Both the position numbers and the translations under genes were made by a program. This document shows, in pieces, positions 36,661 to 52,278 of a stretch of 64,000 nucleotides of DNA (its first letter is position 1; every line of letters begins with the position of its first letter). Source of the stretch: Amphibalanus amphitrite (taxonomy: Eukaryota > Arthropoda > Thecostraca > Balanomorpha > Balanidae); NCBI RefSeq assembly GCF_019059575.1, contig NW_024881968.1, positions 310,001-374,000 of the forward strand, read 5' to 3'. The notes beneath the pieces are model-generated. The model was not told the origin of the DNA, ran no database searches, and saw only the letters and a program-made list of their open reading frames with translations.

Positions 36661-37265
36661 GCTTGTAACCTGTCATATTCCTTTTACTTCTGCCCAATGT
36701 CATTCTTGTTGCATTTGACGTGCTGCTGCGGCTTGCCTTGCTAAATTACACTCCACCATATTGACTGACGCTTCTTACCCAACATGTCGTCCGTTTCCGT
36801 TTGCCAGTCGATATAGTTAAGCGCCGGTTCTCAGTCCTACCCTATCTATATGCCCGTTATATTATGGAGCACCTTTGAGTGGAGAGGCACATGCAAAGTT
36901 AAAAATAGACCGCTAATGCGAGCATTGGTCCGTTTGTGATGCGGAATCACTTTTATTGCGAGTGACTCTCTTGATTTCAGGAGGTCACGCAATTCTGCGA
37001 CTTTTTCGGCCAGTATTCATCCGTGATGCGCCATTGGCCGTTTTAGCGACGGATTATCTGACGAATGACGCCATTTTGTCACGTTCACATGCAAAGAATG
37101 ACCATTCAAACATTTTTTTTTCGATATGGTCATCGGATGTGAATATGCCGGTGTGTGAATAAACAGGCAGCCAATTGTGTGACATTCCACTCCTAATTTA
37201 GAGTGGATTCATGAAAAGTTGCTGGTGTCAACAGACACGAAAAACACTGCGGTCATGCGGAAAGT

Positions 37266-37271
37266 TTTATT
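37266..37271 (-). terminator. Polyadenylation signal of the minus-strand cationic-protein gene
   Basis: AATAAA on the minus strand, set in a context (CTTCATGAAATAAAA) that closely matches the signal of the plus-strand paralog at 51059-51064 (CTTTATGAAATAAAC). Conservation between duplicates supports its use. Confidence 0.7.
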
Positions 37272-37909
37272 TCATGAAGCAGCTAGCAATGGATTTCGGA
37301 TAACGAGGATTATCATGAGCGTTGTGGCAAATCGTAAGTGACATTCTGATTATAAGCAATGCACATCGATTAAATCTTCACAAACATCACTTTAAACATA
37401 GATCAAGATATCATCGATTAGATGACATTTCAGTGGAATGAATAAGCATGCATTATGCAGATAAAATGCGGCGGTAATCAAACGAAGATCGCAATTAACT
37501 TGGCCACACCAATATAATCAAGGACATCAGAGCCATGCAAACACTACACGATTCCGACAAAAATTCACAAGCATACTCGTATCAACGTCCTGTCCTGCTC
37601 CTGATCATCAAAGCTAGTCAGATTTTTTCACATTTTAGCCACTTGATTTCTTTGCCTTTTTCACGTGACTGTTAAGCAGGTTTGTCCTCCTCTAGAACAG
37701 CACAGCGCCAGAATATATGGCGGCCGTTCATGATCTGGCTATGTATAAAATGTCCATTTTTAGGTCGGTTGCTCGTGGAAGCTAGCGCTGCTACTCTGAG
37801 CCAACGCTCTGAGAGTACCTGTCGCCGAGGATTTAGGCGCCCTCGAGGCTGGGGTTGGTGTTGATGGTGCACCCCCTCTCCAGCGAAGACCCGTGGCTGG
37901 TGCTGATGG

Positions 37910-42122
<4,213 letters not shown>

Positions 42123-42231
42123 GGTGGCAGCGTGGGGGCCGTCCCTGACGACGGCGGGTCTGCGCAGGAAACGTCCCTCAGCCGGCGAGCTGTGCCGACC
42201 GGCAGGTGGCTGCTCTGACTCGCACGTGCTG

Positions 42232-42238
42232 TTTTATA
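42232..42238 (-). promoter_or_regulatory. TATA box and octamer of paralog 1
   Basis: TATAAAA on the minus strand about 110 bases upstream of the ATG, with an ATGCAAAT octamer at 42271-42278 further upstream. Both sit in a block of roughly 300 bp that is nearly identical to the promoter of the plus-strand paralog. Confidence 0.75.
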
Positions 42239-43331
42239 CGTTACCACTATCATACAGTTTAGCGGGTGGTATTTGCATGTGTGTGTGTGTACTTACTTGG
42301 TAGGCTGGCTTAATCCATGATATGAGGTTTATGCGACGCATTAGTGAAGATGTAATTGCACGAGGATGTAGTAAGTGCTGAGCGGTTGGTTTAGTACCTC
42401 AAGTTATTCGGAAGATTGTTGATTTCACTCAACGGACACCCCAAGGATGAAACAAAGTTTCGTATTGGTCATCACACACTGCATAGTTCTGGTTCTCATA
42501 ATTGCTGGTTATTTTCTAAAGTATTTCATTTTTATTCTTAGCTCTATATAATTCTTATTTAGATCAGATTCTTGTTCCAAAAGAAGCACACAAAGTAATG
42601 GGCATAATTTTGTGATTGATGTGGGGCCTGGGAAATTATAAATACAACAATTTTCAATGCCGATATGGGATTTGGACATCACCATGAACTTCATTTTGCC
42701 AGTTTTTGCGTCACGGAGGAATACCTCCGGATCCTTCCCGCTTGCCCAGAGGGGTCGTTTCTGGTTCCTGGTATCGCCAAAACAACCGGATCAATTTTCA
42801 AAAATCAAACAGACCTCGATAGCCCTGCCGGCAATATACCACGTTACCCAGTGTCATTAACCTCAGTTTTTCCGATGAGGTAACATGCCAGTTCAATTTT
42901 TGTTTGTTTTTAATTTCAAACAAGAGCGCACCTAATCTGTTACATCGGCGATGTCGATATGTTATGTCAAATTATGTTAACTATTAAAAATATAATAAGC
43001 AAACAGTAATGTAAGATTGTTTCTTATGAAATAGTACACAGTGCTCTGGCGAGGAACATCTTGATATATCGACATCCGACACGATTTTTACCCAAACCTA
43101 CATCTGTGCTCCCGTGAATTTCCGGGGAGCACGAAAGATCCCTTTTAAAAAGTGTCCTGTCATCCGACCCTGATCAAAATGTGTGTCCGTAAGCTTATCC
43201 TAGCATCGATTGAGCTGCTAAGACAGACAAACTTGAGAAAAAAAGAGTGACTACCTTTTTTGAAAGTTTCTATTCAACTTGTCGGAAATTCAAGGGAGAC
43301 CAGATATGGGATTTGGAAAAAACGCGACATG

Positions 43332-43684
43332 TAGTTTGAATTTCAGATGACCTTTTTCCTTGATAGCTAGTTCAAATAAGAATAAAAAACCAGCATCATA
43401 TTGTTTGGCAAATTTTCGAACAACAGTTCATTCGCAAGCCATATGAAACAAGTGACAAACAATTGCTGTCAATTGTTTCATGTGACAATTATTTCATGTG
43501 ACAAATTATTGTTGTCAATTGTTTCATGTGACAATTGTTTCATGTGACAAACAATTGTTGTCAATTGTTTCATGTGGCTTGCGAATGAACGAACTTTTCG
43601 AAATTTTGACAAACAATATAATAATTTCTTTTTATTGTAATTTTAATCAACTATTGAGGAAAAGTTTCTTTGAAATTCAAACTA
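43332..43684. mobile_element. Foldback MITE with TA borders (mariner-like)
   Basis: Starts TA-GTTTGAATTTCA and ends TGAAATTCAAAC-TA. The arms of about 100-150 bp are imperfect inverted copies (shared TATTGTTTG, AAATTTTCGAA, TTCATTCGCAAGCCA). The centre (43440-43580) is a tandem repeat of CAATTGTTTCATGTGACAA. A TA target duplication suggests the Tc1/mariner superfamily. No transposase is present. Confidence 0.8.
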
Positions 43685-43689
43685 TTTTT

Positions 43690-44950
43690 TTTATTTTGTC
43701 AGGAGGTGTCATAAGTCATCAGTCAGTTCGCGTCAGTAGGTGTCATTGTGCGGCTTAGTTCGCTAGCTGCTGAGGACTATCCAGCGAGAGTAATTCACAT
43801 AAATGTAGCAATGACGTCAATAGCATCAACATGTTATATGCTGCCGCACAGGTGGCAGATACTAAAAGTAATTTATTACCTGTGGGTAGGTGCATGAACT
43901 GCGAAGACGTGCAACATCTTTTCGAAATCTGATCGGGGGTTTCCAGTTAAAGATTCACAGCCTGCTGCAGCTCACCAGAGCTTTTAACAGCTTATCGAAG
44001 CTTATCACTGTCCGTCGAGGTGGTAAGCTTCTTGCCGCTTATCTAAGATTAATCTGGGCTATCGAAACAGCAACCGTGGAGGCTCAATAAAACCGACATT
44101 TTCAATTGTGTATGAAAATTTCGGAGTCAGTCCCGGCACTGGAACCACTCGTTCACTGTTTAATATATAAGTATCTTTTTTATAAAATATTATTCAGTTA
44201 TTACAATCGCGCATATCTTCGTTTATCGTACCAAAATCATATCAGACGCCATTTAGATTCATTGGATCAGCGATGCAACTAGCATAACATTTGGTGATGC
44301 AAACAGTAGGTAGTCATAATTCTGAGACAGTTAAGTGTGAGAGTGTGTGTGGGAGAGTGACTTTCTGAATCTCCGCTGCTTAGCTCGAGTTCATGCATGA
44401 TGAAGTACAACTGTGTTATTTTCCAGCCCTGTATTTTATCGTTTTAATTTTCTCATGTGTTTCATGTTGTTTAAACTTTAAATTTTCCCATGATGACTGC
44501 ACCATACGCAATACAGCAAACAACGGAAGCACTCTCGACACTCCAATCTCTCAGAGACACCGAGAGGACAGCCAATTGGTCTAGATAAATAGCATCTCTT
44601 TCCACGGCTTGGCTTTCACTGCAAAGCTGATACCATTATCAAAATCGGAAATCAATGTTTACCATGCACATTGCTCAGCATGAAGCGTACACCTTGCATT
44701 TACTTGGCTCCTGCTTTATCGAATATTGAAGAAGCGACATCTGTAAGGAATACGATGGAAGCATTAGCTGTTATAGATGTCGCTGCGGAAGGATCCGGCG
44801 AGCTGATGTTATTGCAATTGCACGACACTACAGAGGGATGGCCTAGGGGTGGGTAGGTGACTGAGGTCTGCTACAATTTCGCGACGCCTTCTAGGTGTTT
44901 TTATTCTGGGTATCAGAGCAGTAGGCGTGTGATGGGTCATGATGAGGCTA
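43690..44950. other. Spacer between divergent paralogs
   Basis: No gene supported. Short open frames lack recognisable motifs. Confidence 0.4.
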
Positions 44951-44951
44951 G

Positions 44952-46143
44952 TTAACCCGCGCCCGGCTGGGGGTCCTGGATTTCCACGCCCTGCTGGGGG
45001 GGGGGGGGGTGTCTGAACACCCCTTCTAACTCGGCTCCTGGGCCACGTAGCGATACGCGGAAGGCGGCGTTCGAAAGAGCATCAAAAATAATGACGAAAT
45101 CACTTCAGTCAATTTTTTGGTCAGGTCAAAGGTCAGGTCACCAGAGGTCATTGAAGGCAAAATTTCGCCGATTTCCAGGTCGAATGTCGACAATTTCCAA
45201 GATGCCAACGCATAACTCGGGAACCAATAGAGCTACAGCGCCGCGGAAAAGCGCATTCGATAGCCCTATTAACGCCCTTTCTGAGTAATTCTCTCAGATT
45301 TGACCTAACGTCAACGGTTTTGCCTGCAGGGGGCAAAAACTGCAAAAATAACCGATTTTTTCGGAAACAGTTTTTCTGCAATAACTTTTGACCCAAGCCT
45401 TGCTCGAGCTTACTTTTACCGGCATCGTGTTCCTCTCGTCAAGACGCATCGAAGGAACTATAACTTGACCTTGAAAGGTCAACTTGAAAATTTGACCTCA
45501 GGTCAAGGTCATGACCTGACCTGAAAGGGTCATGTTGCATATCAGTCGATCCGTATTGTCGAGCTGAACACATCCAAGGCGTTTTCATCGCTCTAGCATG
45601 CCTCTATCAAAAGTTATTTGCGAAAAACTGTTAGATACCATTCGTGACCTAAGATGACCTCAGGGCATAAACAGGGGTCACGGACACCATTTTCATGTTC
45701 AGTGTGTCTAAACCACTTGTAATTCAGTGTTTGGGAGTGTTTATAATGTCTTTCGTCCAAAAGGGGCGCATTTCAATTTTCTCCCATTGACTTATAATGG
45801 GGAGGTTGCAAAAATGACCTGACCTTAGGTCATCGATATCAGAATTCTGAGATAAACATTTTGTACATGCTATTACTCTTACCAATCGCTGAAAGTTTCA
45901 AAGCGATCGGTCACTCGGTGTAGCTATGACAGACATTGAAACTTTTTATGAGGTGAGGTCACTTCAAGTGACCTGGTGACCTGACCTTGAATGACCTTGA
46001 TCTGAAATTTTTACAACATGTGTAGAATTGATGTATGATAAGGTGTACCAAAAACGGCGGCGCTCCGCGCCGCCGTTTTTGAGATATTTACGAAAAACCA
46101 CAAGGGGGGATGTTCAAACACCCCCCAGCAGGGCGCGGGTTAA
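44952..46143. mobile_element. TTAA-flanked piggyBac-type MITE, copy B
   Basis: Near-identical to copy A (6717-7916) over its full 1.19 kb and in the same orientation. The same long-spacer left end, G-tract/GTGTCTGAACAC hairpin, TGACCT-rich palindromic core (about 45470-45536) and CCATTGACTTATAATGGGG box are present. Few differences separate A and B, implying recent transposition. Confidence 0.9.
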
Positions 46144-46314
46144 AGGAACCTACTTTAAAGTTTCAATGCATTTGAGCTGCACACAAATTTGTTTGTCAAT
46201 TGAGAATGTTATTGAAATGCTATGAAAGCAGCGAGATCGGATCAAATTTTGTAAGCAAATTTTGTAATAAAATAAGCACTTTCGGTCAATACAACCAAAC
46301 GCAATTCGCTCAGG

Positions 46315-46370
46315 GTAGGCTGGAACCATCAACCTTTCTGTTAACAGCCGAACGCGCTAGCCAATTGCGT
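46315..46370 (-). pseudogene. tRNA-Asn-derived fragment
   Basis: The minus strand reads CGCAATTGGCTAGCGCGTTC, then GGCTGTTAAC and a T-arm-like GGTTGATGGTTCC. It matches the D arm, anticodon region (GTT) and part of the T arm of the tRNA-Asn genes at 54111 and 55294. The acceptor stem is missing and the anticodon and T stems are mismatched, so it is a pseudogene or SINE head. Confidence 0.7.
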
Positions 46371-46921
46371 TTAACCAAATTTGCACCAAATGTTAACCAA
46401 ATGTGTACGAGATGTACCAAATGTGTACCAGACACCACCAGATTTCTCAGATAACAGGGGGTCAAAACGCTCCTCCGTTACGGCGGCCAGGGTCGATTAA
46501 TGTCCCTGCGAGGCGCAGGCTAATAGAAACTGGCAATATATAAAGTTTGGTGTCTTAAACTCAGATCAGCAAGAAAATTCGTGTGGGATTCACTGCATCA
46601 GCTCTAGTGTTACTTCCGTGACCCTGTGTGTTTTGAAACTAACAATTTATTCTGATAATGCAAATAAGAACTTTAAATTAAAAATGTAATTATGTGGTAC
46701 GAAACCGGCATTCGCCAGAGCCAGCACTGTAAAGTGTGTGATGACCAATATGAAGCTCTATTTCGTCCTTAAGATGATACATCAACGACCTTCCGAATAG
46801 CCTAAGGTACTAAACCTACAGCTCAGCACTTGGGCCCTCCTCGTGCAATAACATTCTCACTAATACGCTGCATAAACCTCATATCACGGATCGACCCGGC
46901 CTATCAACTACCACACAAACA

Positions 46922-46986
46922 CATGCAAATACCACCCGCTAAACTGCATGATAGTGGTAACATATAAAACAGCACGCGCAAGTCAG
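46922..46986 (+). promoter_or_regulatory. Octamer, TATA box and initiator of paralog 2
   Basis: ATGCAAAT octamer at 46922-46929, TATAAAA at 46963-46969 and a TCAG initiator-like site at 46983-46986, about 95 bases before the ATG. The order, spacing and flanking sequence match the promoter of paralog 1 on the other strand. Confidence 0.75.
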
Positions 46987-47079
46987 GGCAGCCACCTGCC
47001 GGTCGGCACAGCTCGCCGGCTGAGGGGACGCTTCCTGCGCAGACCCGCCGTCGTCAGGGACGGCCCCCACGCTGCCACC

Positions 47080-50000
47080 ATGCGCATGGTGTGGTGCCTG
47101 GCCGCGGTGGCCCTGGTGGCCATCCTGATGCCTGAGCCTTCGGATGGCCTCTTCGGTAAGTGGGAAGGTCGCTTTTCAGGAAAAGATGATATAGGCTGTA
47201 GCTGCTGCAAAGATAATATATATGGATAACTTTTCTTGATGTGTGGCGTGTACATATAATGTTCAAATCATCGTTGGTTGTTAAAAAGCGAATCACCTCG
47301 TTAAAAGCTTTTCTTTCTTTCACAGGCCATGTGTCCTGTAACAAATGGCGCCCTGTTTTTGACCTCGCAAGTTTTTCTTGATTTGCCTAGGTGGGACAAG
47401 GACAAAGACTTCGTACAAATGTTTGGTGTGCTGCTTCTGCTCGAATAGTTTTTTTAGTCCAAAGCGTAAAACTGTGGTAGAAAAAGTAACTCGGCTTTTT
47501 GTGTTAAACTGGAACACGCCTGGTGCTATATAAATCGGTGCTTTCTCCAATTAATGTGTTCGAACCTCGACTTTTGTTGTGAACATTTGGGCCGAAAAAT
47601 AGCAAGGTCATGGCTTGTGCCCCCGCCCCCGCCGATTTTGAAGCGATATAATATGTGTTTGTCAATACTGTTTCAGGGGCTATACATGCTGGTGTGAAAA
47701 TTGCAAAAGTAGCAGTGAAGTCTGCACGTGGGGGACGATTTGCGAAAGCAGGGAAGGCCGTCGGACATGTGATAAAAAAGTCATTCTCCCGTGTCAAAGG
47801 TAAGCTGTTCACTTTGGCGGAAAAATTGTTATGTGAAAACAGGAATGGCATCTTATGATATCATAGGGTAATACATACTTTCTTAGGCTTTCCTTTTGGT
47901 AGTTAGTTTGATAGCTAATCTTCTGCTGTCCGATTTTTCAGTTCCAGTCTTATAGTTATCAGCAAATTTCGATATTGCAGTAATTTTTCTTTGACTGTCA
48001 TTGCTTAGCGACCGCAGTGTCATACCAAATGTCATGCTAAGTGCAAATGTTCTTTGCATGTTTTAAAACCCGCAAACTTAACCCGCGTCGGGCCGGTGCT
48101 CTGAGATTCCGCGCCGGGCCGGGGGGGGGGGAGGGGGTGTCTGAACACCCCCCTTTTAACTCGGCTCCTGGGCCACTTAGCGACACGCGGTAAGCGGCAA
48201 TCGAAAGAACGTCCAAAATAAGGACGAAAACACTTCAGTCATTTTTTGAGTCAGGTCAAAGGTCAGGTCACCAGAGGTCACCATAAGTAAAATGTTGACT
48301 ATTTCAACATTTTGGAAACTGCCAACGGCTATCTCGGGAACCGATAGAGCTACAGCGCCGCAGAAAAGCGCATTCGATAGCCCTTTTACAGACCTTTCTG
48401 AGTAATGTTCTCAGATTTGACCTCAGGTCAACGGTTTAGCCTCCAGAGGTCCAAAACTCCAAAATAGCCGTTTTTACGAAAAGTGTTTTTTCGGCAATAA
48501 CTTTTGACTCGAAAAAGCCATGACATTTCTTTTGCCAGCATCGTGTTCCTCTCGTCGAGACGCGTCGAATGAACTATAATTTGACCTTGAAAGTTCAACT
48601 TGAAAATTTGACCTCAGGTCAAGGCCATGACCTGACCGGAAAAGGTCATGTTGCATATCAGTCGATCTGCAACGTCGAGCTGAACACATCTAAGGCATTT
48701 TCAGCGCTCTAGCACGCCTCTATCAGAAGTTATTAGCGAAAAACTGTTAGATTCTGTTCGTGACCTGAGATGACCTCGGGGACATAACGAGGGGTCACAG
48801 TTGCCATTTTCCGGTTCAGTGTGTCTATTTTACCTACATCTCGATGTTTGAGAGTGTCTAGAATAGCGTTGGTGCAAAACAGACGCCTTTCAATTTTCTC
48901 CCATTGACTTATAATGGTGAGGCCGCAAAATTGACCTGACCTTAGGTCACCGATATCAAAATTCCGAGATATACATTTTATAGATGATGTTGCTCTAATC
49001 AATCGCTGAAAGTTTCAAGGCAATCGTTTAGTCGGTGTAGCTATGACGAGCATTATTATCTTTTCTGAATGTGAGGTCACTTGGCGTGATCTGGTGACCT
49101 GACCTAAGGCGACCTGGGTCTGAAATTTTCACAACATGTGCGGAAAAGATGCACAAACAGGTGTGCCAAAAACCACAGGGGGGGGGGGGTGTTCAAACAC
49201 CCCCGGCCCGGCGCGGGTTAACGGAATTGAAAAAGTTTTGCTCATTTTAAGCACGCCTATCAAATCTATATTTTGGTGTCGCTGTGCTTTCATCGAAGAA
49301 ATTGGCGTGGATCTTCTTCTGCACTTTGAAAGAGTTAGGCCAATTGTGCGCCAGAAACAGGAGTAACACGGATCACCACACGGCGCTTACATGGGGCGAA
49401 CTGGAGAGAAATCGTACAGTGTGCATCCCATTTGAGTCTAGCCTGTCGGTGCCGACTGCTGAGTGAAGCGTTTAACCCTTTAACGTTTACCCCGTCGTCG
49501 TTTAACGTTTAACCCGTCGACGTTTAACTTGCTGACGCTTCTCCCATGGCATGCCGTTTCAGGTTTATTTAGAAGAATCTCCAGGCGTCGTAGGCGTAGG
49601 AAGAGCAGGGACAAGAGACGGCACTCCAAAAGATCATCGCGTCGCCTGTCGACAAGGACCAGCAGCTACCGCCAGCGCCGGCGAGATCGTACCAGGTACA
49701 AGTCGAGGAACCGACGCAATCGGTCGTCGAGTAAAACCAACAAAAGGAAGCAGAATCCGCCGACCAGCCGCCCGGTTACCAAACGTCCCACTTCTCAGGC
49801 TGCAAATCAAGCTAAAAAAGGCGAGAGCGGTGACAGCTCTGTCAGTCTGACCTCTAAGAGTAGGGACGCTGGTACACTCGCTTCGAAGAGCCAGGACAGT
49901 GACACATCTGCTGTGAAATCCCAGACCAGTCAGGGTTCTTTCGTCTCTGCAGAGAGTACCATGAAGATGAGTTCTCAGGGCAGCAGTGGTAGGCTGTCTC

Positions 50001-50677
50001 CCCAATCACAGCCATCCAAGGGGGGCAGGACGATCAGTTCTCAGGACAGCATCGATAGGGTGTTTCCCCAACCTCAGTCAGGAAGCCGGGCGATCAGTTC
50101 TCAAGACAGCAGCGGTAGCCTGTCTCCCCAACCTCAGCCATCGACCGGGAGCCGAGCGCGGCACTTTGGTGGCCGCGTGGCGGACTCCGCCTTTCAGGGT
50201 GTCGTTGGTGGGGTGGTCGGGTCGCTGGTGGAGAAAGCCATGCAAGGCAAGCAAGACACGAGTGTGGGGAAGGAAAACACTCAAGCAGCTTCGCCAGTAG
50301 CACCGGCCAAAGGTTCTCACGAGAGAGGAAATTCAAACAGCCATCCCCAGAACCCCGCTGGCAATGATGCAGCTAATACTGCGGGAATTGGTGCTCTGGA
50401 GGGCACCAGTTCAGGGCGGCACCCGCTTCTGTCGAGGTCGTCAGCCCTGAAGGCACCTGAATCCTCGGCAACTGGCTCTTTTAGCAGTGTCATCTCAGGT
50501 GAGCAGGGCCAGCTTCAGCGCGCGTCGAACCTGAAAACAGTCACGTCCTCTCTGGCAGCTCCTGGCGAGGGCGTGATCACCAACGGCCGGCACATTTTCC
50601 GCTGCTACGCCACCCTGGAGGAGGATGATCCGGTTCAGCAGTCGAGCGAGAAAAAGGCACAGAGATCCCGTGGCTAA
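47080..50677 (+). CDS. Secreted, extremely cationic Ser/Gln-rich protein (paralog 2)
   Basis: Exons 47080-47155, 47677-47799 and 49563-50677, phase 1 at both joints, 437 residues. Residues 1 to about 22 are a signal peptide (MRMVWCLAAVALVAILMPEP). Exon 2 gives an amphipathic Lys/Ala/Val-rich segment (GAIHAGVKIAKVAVKSARGG, then AGKAVGHVIKKSFS) that resembles linear antimicrobial peptides in composition. Exon 3 starts with a cluster of Arg and Lys (ISRRRRRRKSRDKRRHSKRS), then a Ser/Gln/Pro-rich region with about three repeats built on SSQDSSGSLSPQPQPS. A hydrophobic glycine-rich patch (VVGGVVGSLVEKAM) follows, and the C-terminus carries NGRHIFRCYATLEEDD. One cysteine is seen in that last motif. 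No known family fits. It is the inverted-duplicate partner of the gene at 37910-42122 and hosts transposon C in intron 2. Confidence 0.8.
48078..49221. mobile_element. TTAA-flanked piggyBac-type MITE, copy C
   Basis: TTAA at both ends, about 1.14 kb, in intron 2 of paralog 2. The left long-spacer end begins TTAACCCGCGTCGGGCCGG and the right short end, reverse-complemented, TTAACCCGCGCCGGGCCGG. It has the same G-tract palindrome (GTGTCTGAACAC on the left, GTGTTCAAACAC on the right), TGACCT-rich core and CCATTGACTTATAATGG box as copies A and B, but is clearly more diverged. Confidence 0.88.
49967..50160 (+). repeat. Coding tandem repeat in paralog 2
   Basis: About three units of 57-66 bp sharing ATCAGTTCTCA(G/A)GACAGCA and CCCCAACCTCAG. 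Unit length stays a multiple of three, so the frame is kept. Confidence 0.7.
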
Positions 50678-52278
50678 AATGTGGAGAAAACTGATCAGCT
50701 TTAATGATCATGACATAGCAACGATACGAGCATTAGTGTGAATGTTTTTGGGGGAATTATGTAGTCCTTACTTCTGATATTATTGTTTTGATGTATCTAT
50801 CTGATTTTATTGACGTATAGCCACGGGAAGTGTGACATTCATTTGATTTCCGTAGCCATCACTTATCTGGCTGCGCATGACGACTGCTTATTCACTCGAC
50901 TGGGATGTCATCATTCAATTACGTCTTTATCAATGTCTGGAGTGATGTTTGTCCAGACAAGTCAATGGAGATTGTTTTCACTATGGCTGCAATATTACGT
51001 TTTGCTATAATGCGCAAAATAATCCTCGTTATTCAAAATCCATGGTCGTACTTTATGAAATAAACCTTTCTGCATGACAAGCACTGTCTGATTTTTCGTG
51101 TCTGCTGACACCACACAGCTCTCCAAGAATAGGTGTATGTCCATGAAGACAGCGTTAAGTATTCGTGCCCGCATTCAAAAACGCTGCGACAGCTACATGT
51201 CATTTAACTTTACACAGGGCATTGGCATGGGGCCCTCGTCACACATGTACTACATCATCACACATGAAGTCCAAGCCAATATTCAATATCCAAGCAGCAT
51301 ATTCATCCGGTTGGTAGTTGGAGACGAAGAAGTTTTTTTTGTGACTCCTACGATGTCGCTGAAATTCACCCAGCATATTGCAATGGAGACCCTCACCTCA
51401 TGATATGTGCGTGCGTTGGGAGCTTGGATTGCTTACGCTTTCAGCGCAAATGTCTAGCCTACCAGTACCAAGGCCGCAGACACCGATCTTTGTTCAGAAG
51501 CGTGCAATAATAGCGAGCTACCGTACGCCCCTGAAAATGCAAAGGTCCAGTGAATGCCTGTAAAAAATGAGACCATTAGCGAATTACTACTTCACCGATA
51601 TCGAATCGATGCGGCTGGCATTATACTTATCCAAACTGGCCGTCCACGAGGCCCAGCAGCTCAGCGGTACCGCGTCGCCTGCACGCGTTGCAAACGACGT
51701 CACTCAGGTGTTTGCGCACTGTCTGGCCTCCTTCTGTGTGCGACATTGAACGACCAGGCTCACCATTACCGGTGTGGTATACCACGAACGATCGTCATCT
51801 GTGTAATATTTGAAATAGGCAGCGGCTTCTGACAACCAGACGATAACTTAATAGCGGTTCGGCTGTAATGCTATCGAATTTATCAACTTTGATAAATGGT
51901 AATAATCCAAAGAGCCCTGCGTTCCCCGGCCTTGATGGGCCATTCGTTGTAATGTTTGCCCATGGATAACACAACCATACGCAAGCTCAAATGGAGGCTG
52001 GCGAATTTCTACGTTGCCATGGGCGTCATGCAAAGAAGTGCCTCACCGGACGAGGGATGGGCCTAAACCTAGCTCCATTCGGTCTCGATCGTTGCTACAA
52101 GGACGATCGCCTCTTATTACTTATCGCAAAGTCCTGGAATGGTAAGGAAGCATAATCGATTTGGAAAATTTTAATTTACAAGCATTGCTCTTTCTTAAGC
52201 AAGCTGGATCAAAGACAACTTGACCAGCATTTAAAAAAACCGTGCAAGAAAAAGAAACTACAGACGATTGAAGGAACA
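50678..52278. other. 3' region of paralog 2 and spacer
   Basis: Apart from the polyadenylation signal at 51059-51064 I see no gene or repeat between paralog 2 and the gustatory receptor gene. Open frames at 51098-51832 have no motif. Confidence 0.4.
51059..51064 (+). terminator. Polyadenylation signal of paralog 2
   Basis: AATAAA about 380 bases after the stop codon, in a context conserved in paralog 1. Confidence 0.75.
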
